A program made the translations under genes and the position numbers. Positions 35,901-44,344 of a stretch of 44,372 bases of DNA are shown piece after piece. How positions within the stretch are numbered: the first letter of the stretch is position 1; the number at the start of each line of letters is the position of its first letter. The notes beneath the pieces are model-generated. The model was not told the origin of the DNA. It saw only the letters and a list, made by a program, of their open reading frames with translations, and did not search any database. The stretch spans positions 1 through 44,372 of the forward strand of contig JAFGXO010000041.1 in NCBI GenBank assembly GCA_016936595.1, in the 5' to 3' direction. The DNA is from Bacteroidales bacterium. GTDB taxonomy: Bacteria > Bacteroidota > Bacteroidia > Bacteroidales > JAFGUD01.

Positions 35901-36070
35901 ATTTCTGCCTTTTTCTTAAATTGCGTAAGGTATTCGTGAACAGCTTCGTGTCCGAGTTGTTGAGTTAGAAAAGATTCGACAAATTCTAACTCTTTGATAT
36001 TAACTCCTTCGTCTTGTTTAGCGATTATAGCGAGGAGTTGAATCAGTGCATTTAATATTTCTTCACTCAT
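32969..36070 (-). CDS. ABCG-type transporter with TerB-like and FHA-like N-terminus
   Basis: A 1033-residue fusion. Residues 1-145 resemble TerB-like helices (LIQLLAIIAKQDEGVNIKEL, QKIVVLVRLFEMVNTSRQFT). About 150-245 is an FHA-like beta region (ELYFLRYTGSETIQLNGLPI). The ABC ATPase follows with Walker A GASGSGKTT (near 285), signature LISGGQRKRLNIALELI (near 390), Walker B LILYVDEPTSGLSS and switch His VVIHQPSSD. Six or so membrane helices lie in the second half (AEAPLLG-type ABC2 region from about 580, IPPYIFMSIVVALFLGLTVS, last near 1000), with a large loop between. A single CPVCG knuckle lies near 493. This half-transporter layout suits export of a lipid or other hydrophobic compound; the substrate is unknown. 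It is 32 bp behind the SiaC-like gene. Confidence 0.88.
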   Translation of the reverse strand: MSEEILNALIQLLAIIAKQDEGVNIKELEFVESFLTQQLGHEAVHEYLTQFKKKAEIGEFQKENTKKKRTPVQESVRTLSLCRKINKTLNQSQKIVVLVRLFEMVNTSRQFTEQRMAIIDTVAEVFNISKEEYANIRDFVIESELEKLDKSSFLIIDDQDIICNACLSIKTEYIEGKIIVLRIKTSELYFLRYTGSETIQLNGLPISNQRIYLFATGSTLKLPKGKPIYYSDVVAKFLADVNISKLSFDVEDIHYKFPTGDIGLRRVNISESQGKLIGILGASGSGKTTLLNILSGIYTPTSGSVKINGIDLHKQKNELEGILGYIPQDDLLIEELSVFQNLYYSAKLCFRDKSNEEISELVNITLTNLGLERIKHLRVGNVFNKLISGGQRKRLNIALELIREPLILYVDEPTSGLSSRDSENVMDLLRELALKGKLIFVVIHQPSSDIYKMFDNMMILDTGGYQIYYGNPVEAIMYFKTIDKQVNSDVGECPVCGTVKPELIFDIIESKIVDEYGQYLPKRKVTPQAWSETYYSNNAVERTEEANSKPEKTLNLPNWFSQFKIFLTRDLLAKLSNTQYLILSLTEAPLLGLILAFLIRYIADPTSNKYIFFDNENIPPYIFMSIVVALFLGLTVSAEEIFRDRKILKREKFLNLSRSSYLIAKISILFFISAIQALEYVIIGNTILGIEGMYFYYWFALFSTFIYANMLGLNISATFNSAVTIYILIPLIMIPLMSLGGAMFSFTKLNRTIGSVDKVPLIAEFMESRWAYEGLMVQQFKNNRFERIFFEIDKEISNADYKQVHYTDALKDNLLEIIDALDTKDFYPDSNIDSLDLIITNNLELLRNEISKELSKTGTYVQFNDINKLYLDVFDEDIGTTVEEYIDALKTYYGEINFKKISEKEAMKSVWARQNPGEYKLWRNKYTNEHIDDIMKNSFEKYKILRYKNELVRQAEPIFQDPDNSNFIGFRAHFYAPQKYFMGKFIDTFWFNMAVIWFMAITLYIPLYYEHFKKLISIFDDTLKLKKLFKKKQ

Positions 36071-36102
36071 TAATAATAATTAGGCAGAATTGCAAAAAAG
36101 GA

Positions 36103-36495
36103 TTAATCAACTTCGTAACTTACTTGTTCAAAGGGTACTTCAACAATATCGGCATATTCTTCGCCGGCTTCTTCCATGTCTTCGTCGTCTTCGGGGTAAT
36201 GCCATCTAACAAGTACGTCGTGTCCGTCGTCATACATGTCTTCTAATTTAAGAAGCACATCAAGTAATAATTTAGATGAAGCAGTGTTAAAGTACTCGAG
36301 TTTAAAGTCAAAAATGGTTTTTTCTAATGGTTCTCCAGTGTATTCGTCGAGCCATTCAAGAATAGGCTCATAAAATGCAACCACATCTTCGGGTAGTGAT
36401 CTGCCGGATATTTCAAAAATTGGGTTTCCGGGTGTTGGATCTAAAATTACTTTAGGAGTATCGTCTGTGCCTTGAATTTTTATTGGCTGTAACAT
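36103..36495 (-). CDS. SiaC family regulatory phosphoprotein (DUF1987)
   Basis: A 130-residue acidic protein with the DUF1987 hallmarks: NPIFEISGRSLPEDVVAFYE, PILEWLDEY, FKLEYFNTASSKLLLDVLLK and VRWHYPEDDEDM. In Pseudomonas SiaC is phosphorylated on a threonine in the matching FNT-S-S segment by SiaB and dephosphorylated by SiaA; here the equivalent is Thr71 in YFNTASSK. The unphosphorylated Pseudomonas protein binds and activates the diguanylate cyclase SiaD. No GGDEF protein is present in this window, so the partner is open. It lies 28 bp after the SiaB-like kinase and 32 bp before the ABC fusion. Confidence 0.92.
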   Translation of the reverse strand: MLQPIKIQGTDDTPKVILDPTPGNPIFEISGRSLPEDVVAFYEPILEWLDEYTGEPLEKTIFDFKLEYFNTASSKLLLDVLLKLEDMYDDGHDVLVRWHYPEDDEDMEEAGEEYADIVEVPFEQVSYEVD

Positions 36496-36523
36496 ATATT
36501 TTTTGTTTTAACTGTGAATAAAT

Positions 36524-37114
36524 TTATTTAGCGTCTTTTAATCGAGAAATAGTTGATGTGAGAACGAAGAATGATTTTTCTTCATCAATTTTAACAAAAC
36601 TGTAAACAAGTTTTTGTCCGGTTTTGCGAGCTATGTCTATAAATCCTAATCCGGCACCGCCTTTTTCGGATAGTCTTCCTTCTTTTATTTTTTGTTTGTA
36701 TAGAATATTAAGGTTAACTCTATCGAGTTGGTTAATGTGTTCGAGCATTTTGTTTAGTTCGTCGATTTTTTCATTTTTAACAACGTTTCCTGTTGTAACG
36801 TTGTATTCGGCTTCATCTTTACTAACTAAAAAAATTCCTCTTCCATCTTTAGACGAGACGAAATTAAATTGGTTATCGGCGTGTTTGCTAATATTTTGCA
36901 AGCACTCAACCATAACGTGAAAAACTTTTTTTTGCACGGAGCTATAGTCTTCGTCTCTAATCATGTTATTTTCTGTTAGAGAAGTGAATGCTTTAGTTAT
37001 TTGATGTGTAATTTCCCCTTCGTAAGCTAAGTTTATGTTATTTTTTTTCATTTTAAGATAAAAATCATAAACGAATTCAAGGGATTTTTTACTGTCTTTT
37101 AAAATTTTATCCAT
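36524..37114 (-). CDS. SiaB family protein kinase (DUF6272)
   Basis: A 196-residue GHKL-type Ser/Thr kinase without sensor domains. The N box is FHVMVECLQNISKHADNQ and the G box EKGGAGLGFIDIARKTGQKL; the rest matches the SiaB-type size and layout. It is expected to phosphorylate the SiaC-like protein encoded next, opposing the SpoIIE phosphatase encoded 15 bp upstream. The order phosphatase-kinase-substrate matches the Pseudomonas siaABC operon. All start codons here lack a clear Shine-Dalgarno sequence, as usual in Bacteroidetes. Confidence 0.9.
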   Translation of the reverse strand: MDKILKDSKKSLEFVYDFYLKMKKNNINLAYEGEITHQITKAFTSLTENNMIRDEDYSSVQKKVFHVMVECLQNISKHADNQFNFVSSKDGRGIFLVSKDEAEYNVTTGNVVKNEKIDELNKMLEHINQLDRVNLNILYKQKIKEGRLSEKGGAGLGFIDIARKTGQKLVYSFVKIDEEKSFFVLTSTISRLKDAK

Positions 37115-37129
37115 TATTATAATGTTTTT

Positions 37130-39742
37130 TTAAAATTCAACTCCAATAAGTATTATGTCATCAATTTGTTTATATTCGCCTTTCCAATTGTAAAAGTTTT
37201 CTTCTAAAACAGAATTAAATTCAAATATACTTTTATCATTATTGTTAACTATAAGGTCTCTTATTTGGTTATTTTTATATTTTCTTCCTTTTTCTCCTCC
37301 AATTTGATCGGCTAGCCCATCAGAAAAGAAGAAAATTTTATCGTTCTCTTTAAATTCAATTACATGATTTAAAAAGTTTTTTTCTGTCTTATTTTTCATA
37401 GGAATTCCACCTATGGCTTTAAGTGTTCCTTTGTATTGCACAAACTCTTTTTGGTGAGTTAAGTAATACAACGGACGATGTGCGCCTGAAAAATCGAGGG
37501 TATTTTTCTCAAAATTTATTTTGCATAGTGCAATATCCATACCATCTCTTGCTTCGGCGTCGGGTGAATCTTGTTTAAGTGTTCGGCGTACTTCGTAGTG
37601 TAAATTGTCTAAAATTTCGCCCGAATTAAGAGTTTTACCGCTTTTAGATACGATATTATTTAATAAGAAATATCCAATAAATGAAAGTAGTGCACCTGGT
37701 ACTCCGTGTCCGGTACAGTCGATTGCTGCAATGTATGTGTTTTCGTCATCTGAAAAAATCCAAGGGATATCTCCACTTACAACATCTCTTGGTAAATAAA
37801 ACATGAAAGATTTAGGTATTATTTGTCGTATTTTTGCTTCTGTAGGCAGAATAGCTGTTTGTATTCTGCGAGCATAGTTTATACTTTCTGTAATACTTTT
37901 ATTTTTTTGTTCTATTTCTAATTGTATTTGTTTTTGTTCGGTTATATCGTGAGCAACGAATAGTATTGTTTCTAATTCGTTAAGTTCGTTAAATTCAGGA
38001 ATTGTGTTAAATTGTACTATTCTTTCTCCTTCGCCGTCGGCAAGAGGAAAAGTTGTTTCTGTTTCAAATTTTACGGGGTTTTGAAGTAATTTGTTAAGGT
38101 TGTTAGTGAATACGTTTTTTATTGTTATTGGTAAATCAACATCGTCAATAATATTACCTATTAGTTGTCTTTTGCCAAGTCGAATAAACTCTTCGGCGAT
38201 TGGATTTGCGTAAAAGAATTTTCCTTCGGCGTTTACCCTAACAATCATATCTATAGAATTTTCAGAAAGGGCTTGCATTCTTCCACTCATTCGTTGAGCT
38301 CTTTCTGCTATTTTTCGTACAGTTATGTCGCGGGTGTTAAAAATTATTCCGTTAATAGCAGGATTGTTAAGAAGATTTCGTCCTATAGTTTCTATCCAAA
38401 TTTCTTCTTCTTCATCTTTTTTAACAAATACATATTCAAAAGATACGGGTTGATTTGGATTTTCTATGAGATTATCAAAGGCATTTTTTATTTTAGTGTT
38501 TGTGTCTTCATTAAACACGTTAAAACCGTTTTTCCCAATAAGTTCATCAGGATTATATCCCAAAATTGTTTTTATTGATGGGCTTTCGTATGTAATTGTT
38601 CCTACTTCATTGTAAATAGAAATTACTTCAGATGCGTTTTCGAGAAGAGAGTATAGTCTGGTTCTTGATTTTTCTACTTCGGCAATTTGTCCTGCAAGTT
38701 TACGGTTTGTTTCTTCGAGTTCAATTTGTGTTTGTTTCATTTGTTCGGCATTACGTTTAAGCTCGTCTTCGTTTCGTTTAAGCTTGTAAGTCATGTCGCG
38801 AGATTCTTGAAGTAGTTTTTCAGTTCTTTCGTTTACTCTGAGGTTAAAAACAGTTTGACCAACAATATTGCTCAGTTCTTTCATTAAGCTGATAGTTTGG
38901 TCGTTTAGTTTATTTTCTAAAGATGCAATTTCAATTATACCTTGTAATTTTTCGTCGCCCAGAAGTGGGGTGATAATAATTGATTTAGGTTTTTTGTCGC
39001 CTAATATACCGGAAGTAATGGAGACGTAGTTGTCAGGTATTTCGGTTCTGTAGATAATGTCTTTTTCAAATGCAGCTGCACCAATTAATCCTTGCCCTAT
39101 TTTAAATTCTTTGTTAACGTATTTTCGTCTGTTGTATGCGTAGTTAGATAAGTTTCTCAAAATTTGAGTATCGGAATCGTAGATGTAAAATGCTCCTTGT
39201 ACAGAATTAGTGTAATCAACCAGAGCAACAAGTGTTTCGTAAGAGAGGTCTTCAATTTTATTGTGAAAACGCAAAATGTCGCCAATTAACTCTTTTCCTT
39301 TTGTAATCCAAGTTTGTTTTGCTTCTTTTTGTTGAGTTTCAATAAGGTTGTTACGCATAACAAGGAGAGATTGTCCGAGCAGGTCGTTTTCTTTAACTTC
39401 AATGTCTGTTTGCAGGTCTCCTTGGCCAATTCTTTTTGCATAATCAGAGTTTCGTTGAAGTACTGCATTCATATTGTTTATGTTTGCATTAAGTTCTTCT
39501 CTAATTTTTTGAGCGTATAATATAAGTGTGTTAAAAATAATTGCTAATACAAATGGAGCAAAGTCAACAATAAAAAGCACTTTGTTAACTGAGTGAATAT
39601 ATCCTAAGGAAGAGAATTTAATATCAAGGTTTTGATGTTTTATTTCAATGATAATAGCCACAAGAGGGAATATTATTCCAATTAGAAATCCCAATAATGT
39701 AAATTTGAGCTTTAAATTTGTATTTAAGTTATATTGTGGCAT
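37130..39742 (-). CDS. SiaA-like HAMP-GAF-PAS-PAS-SpoIIE phosphatase
   Basis: An 870-residue membrane phosphatase. Two N-terminal membrane helices (FTLLGFLIGIIFPLVAIIIE and VLFIVDFAPFVLAIIFNTLI) flank a short periplasmic loop. Then come a HAMP-like linker (RIGQGDLQTDIEVKENDLLG), a GAF domain (about 150-310, GQGLIGAAAFEKDIIYRT), two PAS domains (about 360-610, YESPSIKTILGYNPDELIGK) and a SpoIIE PP2C domain (about 640-868). The phosphatase motifs are LPRDVVSGDIPWIF, AAIDCTGHGVPGALLSF, ARDGMDIALCKINF, FFSDGLADQIGG and IDDIILIGVEF. The metal-binding aspartates are all in place. By position and domain type it is the SiaA equivalent for the adjacent kinase and phosphoprotein. Confidence 0.92.
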   Translation of the reverse strand: MPQYNLNTNLKLKFTLLGFLIGIIFPLVAIIIEIKHQNLDIKFSSLGYIHSVNKVLFIVDFAPFVLAIIFNTLILYAQKIREELNANINNMNAVLQRNSDYAKRIGQGDLQTDIEVKENDLLGQSLLVMRNNLIETQQKEAKQTWITKGKELIGDILRFHNKIEDLSYETLVALVDYTNSVQGAFYIYDSDTQILRNLSNYAYNRRKYVNKEFKIGQGLIGAAAFEKDIIYRTEIPDNYVSITSGILGDKKPKSIIITPLLGDEKLQGIIEIASLENKLNDQTISLMKELSNIVGQTVFNLRVNERTEKLLQESRDMTYKLKRNEDELKRNAEQMKQTQIELEETNRKLAGQIAEVEKSRTRLYSLLENASEVISIYNEVGTITYESPSIKTILGYNPDELIGKNGFNVFNEDTNTKIKNAFDNLIENPNQPVSFEYVFVKKDEEEEIWIETIGRNLLNNPAINGIIFNTRDITVRKIAERAQRMSGRMQALSENSIDMIVRVNAEGKFFYANPIAEEFIRLGKRQLIGNIIDDVDLPITIKNVFTNNLNKLLQNPVKFETETTFPLADGEGERIVQFNTIPEFNELNELETILFVAHDITEQKQIQLEIEQKNKSITESINYARRIQTAILPTEAKIRQIIPKSFMFYLPRDVVSGDIPWIFSDDENTYIAAIDCTGHGVPGALLSFIGYFLLNNIVSKSGKTLNSGEILDNLHYEVRRTLKQDSPDAEARDGMDIALCKINFEKNTLDFSGAHRPLYYLTHQKEFVQYKGTLKAIGGIPMKNKTEKNFLNHVIEFKENDKIFFFSDGLADQIGGEKGRKYKNNQIRDLIVNNNDKSIFEFNSVLEENFYNWKGEYKQIDDIILIGVEF

Positions 39743-39764
39743 TTGAGTTTTAAATTTAATTTAG

Positions 39765-39772
39765 CAAAAATA
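39765..39772 (-). promoter_or_regulatory. Candidate -7 element before the SiaA-like gene
   Basis: Reads TATTTTTG on the - strand, 22 bp before the ATG at 39742. No matching -33 TTG is evident, so the cluster may also be read from further upstream. Confidence 0.35.
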
Positions 39773-39814
39773 ATAATTCTTGTTTTAAAGTAAAAATATT
39801 TTGTTTTTACTTTT

Positions 39815-42800
39815 TTATTCGAAGCTGTTTAGCCAGTTGTTGTATTGTTTATCTTGTTCAGAATCAAATTGAATATTTATTTCTTCTTTTAATTCGTTTA
39901 ATTCATCGTTTTCTCTTTCAAGTCTCTCAAATTCAACGTATAGTTCCTCCATGTTTTGATTCATGATTTGTTCTTGTACTAACAATTCTTGTTCCAACCT
40001 TTTTTGTTCAGAAATATCAATTGCAAGATACAATATTTTTTCGACTTTACCTTTATCGTTTGATAAAGGAGTGTATTGATTTAATAACCAGATGTCTTCG
40101 CCGGTTTGTTGATTTTTTCGTTTTACAGTTATATTTTGTGCTTCTCCGTTTTTTATTTTATTCCAAGTTAAAATAAATCCGTCTTTTTCGTCAGAATTGA
40201 TAAATTCCAATATGTTTTTTCCTAACATTGAATTGTAATCGTATCCGAGAACTTGAACGTGTTTTTGGTTAGCAGAAATAAATATTCCGTCCGGAGTATA
40301 TTCTGCTCTCATTAAAGTTTGATCAACTCCGCTAAGTAATCCGGTTAGTTGATTTTCTTTTTCGAGGGATTCGGTTAATAATTTTGCTGTTTGTTGTTCT
40401 AATTGTTTTTGATGTGTAATATCAATTCCTAAATATAATATTTCGTTAACTTCTTGGTTAATATCAAGTACAGGTGTGTATTCGTTTTGTAACCAGATGT
40501 CTTTTCCGGTGCTTTTATTATATCTGTGTACCACTAATGTTTTTGGTTCTCCTTTTGTTAATTGAGCCCAAGTTTCTTTAAATTCATCAAATTCTTGTTC
40601 GGGTATAAATTCTAAAATGTTTTTTCCGTACATATCTTCGATGTTGTAGCCCATTATTTTTCTATGTACTTCGTTTGAGTCAATAAAAATACCTTCTTTA
40701 GTGTAACGAGCACGCAGAAGTGATTGGTCGATTGCGTTAATTATTGTTCCAAGTTCAAATTCTTGTTTTTGAGCATCTAAGAGCAAGTCGGCAGCCATTT
40801 GTTCTGCTTGTTTCTGCTCAGTAATATCTATTGCGAGATAAAGTATTTTAGAAACTTTTTCGTTTTCATCTTTTATAGGGGTGTATTGGTTTAGTAACCA
40901 AATATCTTCGTTTGTTTGTTTATTTTGTCTTTTTACGGTTATTTGTTCAGGTATTCCTTGTTTAACTCTTTGCCAGAGTTCGTTAAAAAAATCTTTTTCT
41001 TCATCGGGAACAAATTCTAAGATGTTTTGACCTCTCATCTTTTCAATTTCGTATCCTAATGTGTGAGCGTGAATTTCGTTAGCATTGATAAAATTACCGT
41101 CGATAGTATATTCTGCTCTCATTAGAGTTTGGTCTATAGATGAAAGTATTGCACTAAGTTCGATTTCTTGAATTTTAGATTCTTGCAATAAATCGGCTGC
41201 CATTTGTTCGGTTTGCTTTTGTTCGGTAATATCAATAGCAAGATATAAAATTTTAAATGTTTTGCCTTCATCGTTTTTTACAGGGGTGTATTGATTAAGA
41301 AGCCATAAATCATCGTTTGTGTTTTTATTTTTTCTTTTTACGGTAATTTGTTCAGCGTTTCCGGCTTTAACATTTTCCCAAATACTTATAAACGATTCTT
41401 TTTCGTCGTCGGGAATAAATTCTAAAATGTTTTGTCCACGCATTTTTTCAATATCATATCCAAGTAATTGAGTATGAATTGTATTTGCATCAATAAACCT
41501 TCCGTCGAGGTCGTATTCTGCTCTCATAAGGGTTTGGTCAACGGCAGACAGAATTCCGGCAATTTCGATTTCTTTTTCTCTTGAATTTTTAAGAAGAGTT
41601 TTAGCTCTTTCTTCAGTTCTTTTTTGTTCGGTTATATCAATAGCAAGGTAAAGAATTTTAACAATGTCTTGTTCTTGATTATTAATAGGTGTGTATTGGT
41701 TTAATAGCCAAATATCTTCGTTTGTTTCTTTATTTTTTCTTTTTACGGTTATTTGTTCAAGTCCGCCTCTTTTTACGTTGTTCCAAATTTTAGTAAATTG
41801 TTCTTTTTCTTCATCAGGAATAAATTCCATAATGTTTTTGCCTCGCATATTTTCAATATCGTATCCTAAAGTGTTAGCGTGTATGTCGTTAGCATCTAAA
41901 AAGTCGCCGTTAACCGAATATTCAGCACGCATAAGAGTTTGGTCAACTCCGGTAAATAATCCTGAGATTTCAATTTCTTTTTCTTTTGCTTCTTTAAGTA
42001 ATAGTTGAATTCTTTCTTCGTTTCTTTTTTCGTCGGTAATATCAATAGCAAGGTATAAAATTTTAGATACTTTTCCGTTTTCGTCTAAAATTGGGTTATA
42101 TTGATTAAATAGCCAAATGTCTTCGTTAGATTGTTTGTTTATTCTTTTTGCAATAAGTTCGCGATGTGATCCGGCTTTTATTTGTTTCCAAAGGTTAACA
42201 AATTCGCTTTTAGCTTCGTCTTGAACAAAATCCAAAATACTTTTGCCTATCATTGATTTTAATTCGTAGCCAATTATTGTTTGGTGAATTTTGTTTGAAT
42301 TAATAAATATTCCGTCGGGGGTATATTCTGCTCTAAGAATTGTTCTGTCGATACCGGTTAAAATCCCACGAAGTTCAATTTCTTTTTCTTGAGTATCTAT
42401 AAGTAGTTGATTTGCTTTTTCTTCAGCTTGTTTTTGTTCAGAAATATCAATAGCAAGGTATAAAATTTTAATTACATTTCCGGAGTCATCTTTAATAGGA
42501 GTATATTGGTTTAAAAGCCATACATCTGCTTCAGTTTGTTTGTTTTTACGTTTTACGGTTATTTGATAAGGTCTTCCGGATGCAACTTCGTTCCATATTT
42601 TTTGGAAAGAGGTTTTGTCTTCTTCCGGAATAAATTCGAGGATATTTTTCCCTTTCATTTTATCAATATCGTATCCCATAACTCTCCGGTGAACCATATT
42701 TGAGTTAATAAAGTTTCCGTTAGGGTAATATTCGGCACGCATAAGGGTTTGGTCAACTCCGGAAAGAATACCTCTTGTTTCAATTTCGTTTTTTCTGGCT

Positions 42801-44344
42801 ATTTCGTGAGCTTTAGAAACTTCTTCCATTGTTTCCTGAAGAATTTTTTCACGCTGTACTAATTCGTCAGATTTTTTTTGCGATTCTTTAAGTAAAAGTA
42901 TTGTTCTGGCATTAATTTTTACAGATTCTAATGTTGATGCAATTGAACGTGATAGAGTTTCAGATAAATCAATTTCGTATTTTTGTAATGATCTGAAAGA
43001 AGCTATTTCGATTACACCAAGAAGCCCTGTGTCGGTTAAAAGAGGTAATATTAGTAGGTTGTTTGGAGGTGCATCGCCTAATCCGGATTCTATTTCAAGA
43101 TAATCGGCCGGAATGTTAGATAAGTGTATTGTTGATTTGTCGATTGCAACGGTTCCAACTAAACCTTCGCCAAAATTTACTCTTTTCGTGTAATGTTTTT
43201 TTCGGTCGTAAGCAAAAGCTGAAATTAATTCTAAGTGAGGGTCAGTTTCTTCATCTTGAACAATAAATAATCCTCCAACAGAGGCTTGTAGGTATTTTAC
43301 AAAGTTTTTAATTATTTCGTCGGTAAGATTTTGCAGATTGTTGGAATGTTGTCGCATTAAGTCGGCAAACATATTCATTCCTTTGTTTGCCCATTCTTTT
43401 TGTCTATCGTCTTCTTTTCGTATTTCAATATCTTTTTCAGCTTCGAGCAAATTTTTACTTAACTTTATTAACGTTTTTTCGAGAATATTGTTTTGCTCTT
43501 CTTTTTGGATATCAAGATTGTAGTTTTTATTAATTAGTTCGTTAATGTAATTGTCTATTTTGTTGTATTTTTTTCCTAAAGTATTTATGTGTTCAAAAAT
43601 TGGTTGTTTTTTTGAATGTAAATTTTTTGAGAGTTCAAATTTTTCGCCTTTTGATAACTTTAATAGTAGTTTTTCGGCACTTATTGTTGCAGTAATATTG
43701 TCTTTAAAAAAATATATTAAAAGAGAAATGAAGATAATTAAAAATGATATTAATGAAACAAAACTAATGATTGATAGTCTTTTTATTTCTCCCTCCATTT
43801 CTTTTATGGCTTTAAAAAAGCTTGTATTATTATAAGTTTTTAATTTATTTAATATTTCTGTTGTTTTTTGATAAGAGATTAATTCTTTGTTAAAAAGCCG
43901 GCTGATATTTTTGAGGTTTATTATTTCGTTTTTATATTCATTAAAAATTTCGTAAATTATATTTTGAAATTTTTGAAATTCGGTGTTAAAGTTATCTATT
44001 GTTTCGTTTTCTTCAAAAGTTGCTGTTTGGTTAGCGTATTGTTTAATGTAAAAATTAATAGAGTCGGTGGTTTGAAAAAAAGCATTTTGTATGTCGATAA
44101 AATCGTCGAGTTTTTCGTATGATATGTGGTTAAAAACGATAAATGAATTTAATACTCTTTGGCAACTATTAATTTGGGTGTTTTTATTTAAATAAACTTC
44201 GGTTAGATACTGTTTTTTTTCAGTAAATCTTTTTTTAGAAGAATTTATTATAAATAATATAGAAATAGTGAATAAAATAACAATAATAGTTAAAATAGCT
44301 ATTTTTATTTGAAGGGATAATTCTTTTATTTTGAATTTTGCCAT
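39815..44344 (-). CDS. Membrane sensor with GAF and seven tandem PAS domains, no output domain
   Basis: A 1509-residue protein. Membrane helices at about 14-34 (IAILTIIVILFTISILFII) and 190-213 (FLIIFISLLIYFF) enclose a helical sensor region of about 155 residues. A coiled coil and a GAF domain follow (about 345-490, FGEGLVGTVAIDKSTIHLSN). Then come seven PAS units of exactly 135 residues each, every one with a D(Q/R)(T/S)(L/I)(M/L)RA(E/R)Y motif and most ending in KILYLAIDI. The C-terminus is an acidic coiled coil (NQNMEELYVEFERLERENDE), with no kinase, cyclase or phosphatase domain. I start at ATG 44344; a TTG at 44359 would add five residues. It lies 72 bp before the SiaA-like gene and could be its sensory partner (inference). 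Confidence 0.88.
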   Translation of the reverse strand: MAKFKIKELSLQIKIAILTIIVILFTISILFIINSSKKRFTEKKQYLTEVYLNKNTQINSCQRVLNSFIVFNHISYEKLDDFIDIQNAFFQTTDSINFYIKQYANQTATFEENETIDNFNTEFQKFQNIIYEIFNEYKNEIINLKNISRLFNKELISYQKTTEILNKLKTYNNTSFFKAIKEMEGEIKRLSIISFVSLISFLIIFISLLIYFFKDNITATISAEKLLLKLSKGEKFELSKNLHSKKQPIFEHINTLGKKYNKIDNYINELINKNYNLDIQKEEQNNILEKTLIKLSKNLLEAEKDIEIRKEDDRQKEWANKGMNMFADLMRQHSNNLQNLTDEIIKNFVKYLQASVGGLFIVQDEETDPHLELISAFAYDRKKHYTKRVNFGEGLVGTVAIDKSTIHLSNIPADYLEIESGLGDAPPNNLLILPLLTDTGLLGVIEIASFRSLQKYEIDLSETLSRSIASTLESVKINARTILLLKESQKKSDELVQREKILQETMEEVSKAHEIARKNEIETRGILSGVDQTLMRAEYYPNGNFINSNMVHRRVMGYDIDKMKGKNILEFIPEEDKTSFQKIWNEVASGRPYQITVKRKNKQTEADVWLLNQYTPIKDDSGNVIKILYLAIDISEQKQAEEKANQLLIDTQEKEIELRGILTGIDRTILRAEYTPDGIFINSNKIHQTIIGYELKSMIGKSILDFVQDEAKSEFVNLWKQIKAGSHRELIAKRINKQSNEDIWLFNQYNPILDENGKVSKILYLAIDITDEKRNEERIQLLLKEAKEKEIEISGLFTGVDQTLMRAEYSVNGDFLDANDIHANTLGYDIENMRGKNIMEFIPDEEKEQFTKIWNNVKRGGLEQITVKRKNKETNEDIWLLNQYTPINNQEQDIVKILYLAIDITEQKRTEERAKTLLKNSREKEIEIAGILSAVDQTLMRAEYDLDGRFIDANTIHTQLLGYDIEKMRGQNILEFIPDDEKESFISIWENVKAGNAEQITVKRKNKNTNDDLWLLNQYTPVKNDEGKTFKILYLAIDITEQKQTEQMAADLLQESKIQEIELSAILSSIDQTLMRAEYTIDGNFINANEIHAHTLGYEIEKMRGQNILEFVPDEEKDFFNELWQRVKQGIPEQITVKRQNKQTNEDIWLLNQYTPIKDENEKVSKILYLAIDITEQKQAEQMAADLLLDAQKQEFELGTIINAIDQSLLRARYTKEGIFIDSNEVHRKIMGYNIEDMYGKNILEFIPEQEFDEFKETWAQLTKGEPKTLVVHRYNKSTGKDIWLQNEYTPVLDINQEVNEILYLGIDITHQKQLEQQTAKLLTESLEKENQLTGLLSGVDQTLMRAEYTPDGIFISANQKHVQVLGYDYNSMLGKNILEFINSDEKDGFILTWNKIKNGEAQNITVKRKNQQTGEDIWLLNQYTPLSNDKGKVEKILYLAIDISEQKRLEQELLVQEQIMNQNMEELYVEFERLERENDELNELKEEINIQFDSEQDKQYNNWLNSFE
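39956..42790 (-). repeat. Seven coding repeats of exactly 405 bp (PAS units)
   Basis: The same codons of the RAEY motif recur at 42735, 42330, 41925, 41520, 41115, 40710 and 40305, each 405 bp apart, with no indel over seven units. Units 3-5 are nearly alike at DNA level in places; units 2 and 6 are the most diverged. Edges are approximate. Confidence 0.9.

Noticed and set aside
41691-42008. 105-codon + strand ORF inside the multi-PAS gene
   Set aside because: Antisense shadow of the repeated PAS coding sequence, with no independent coding signal.
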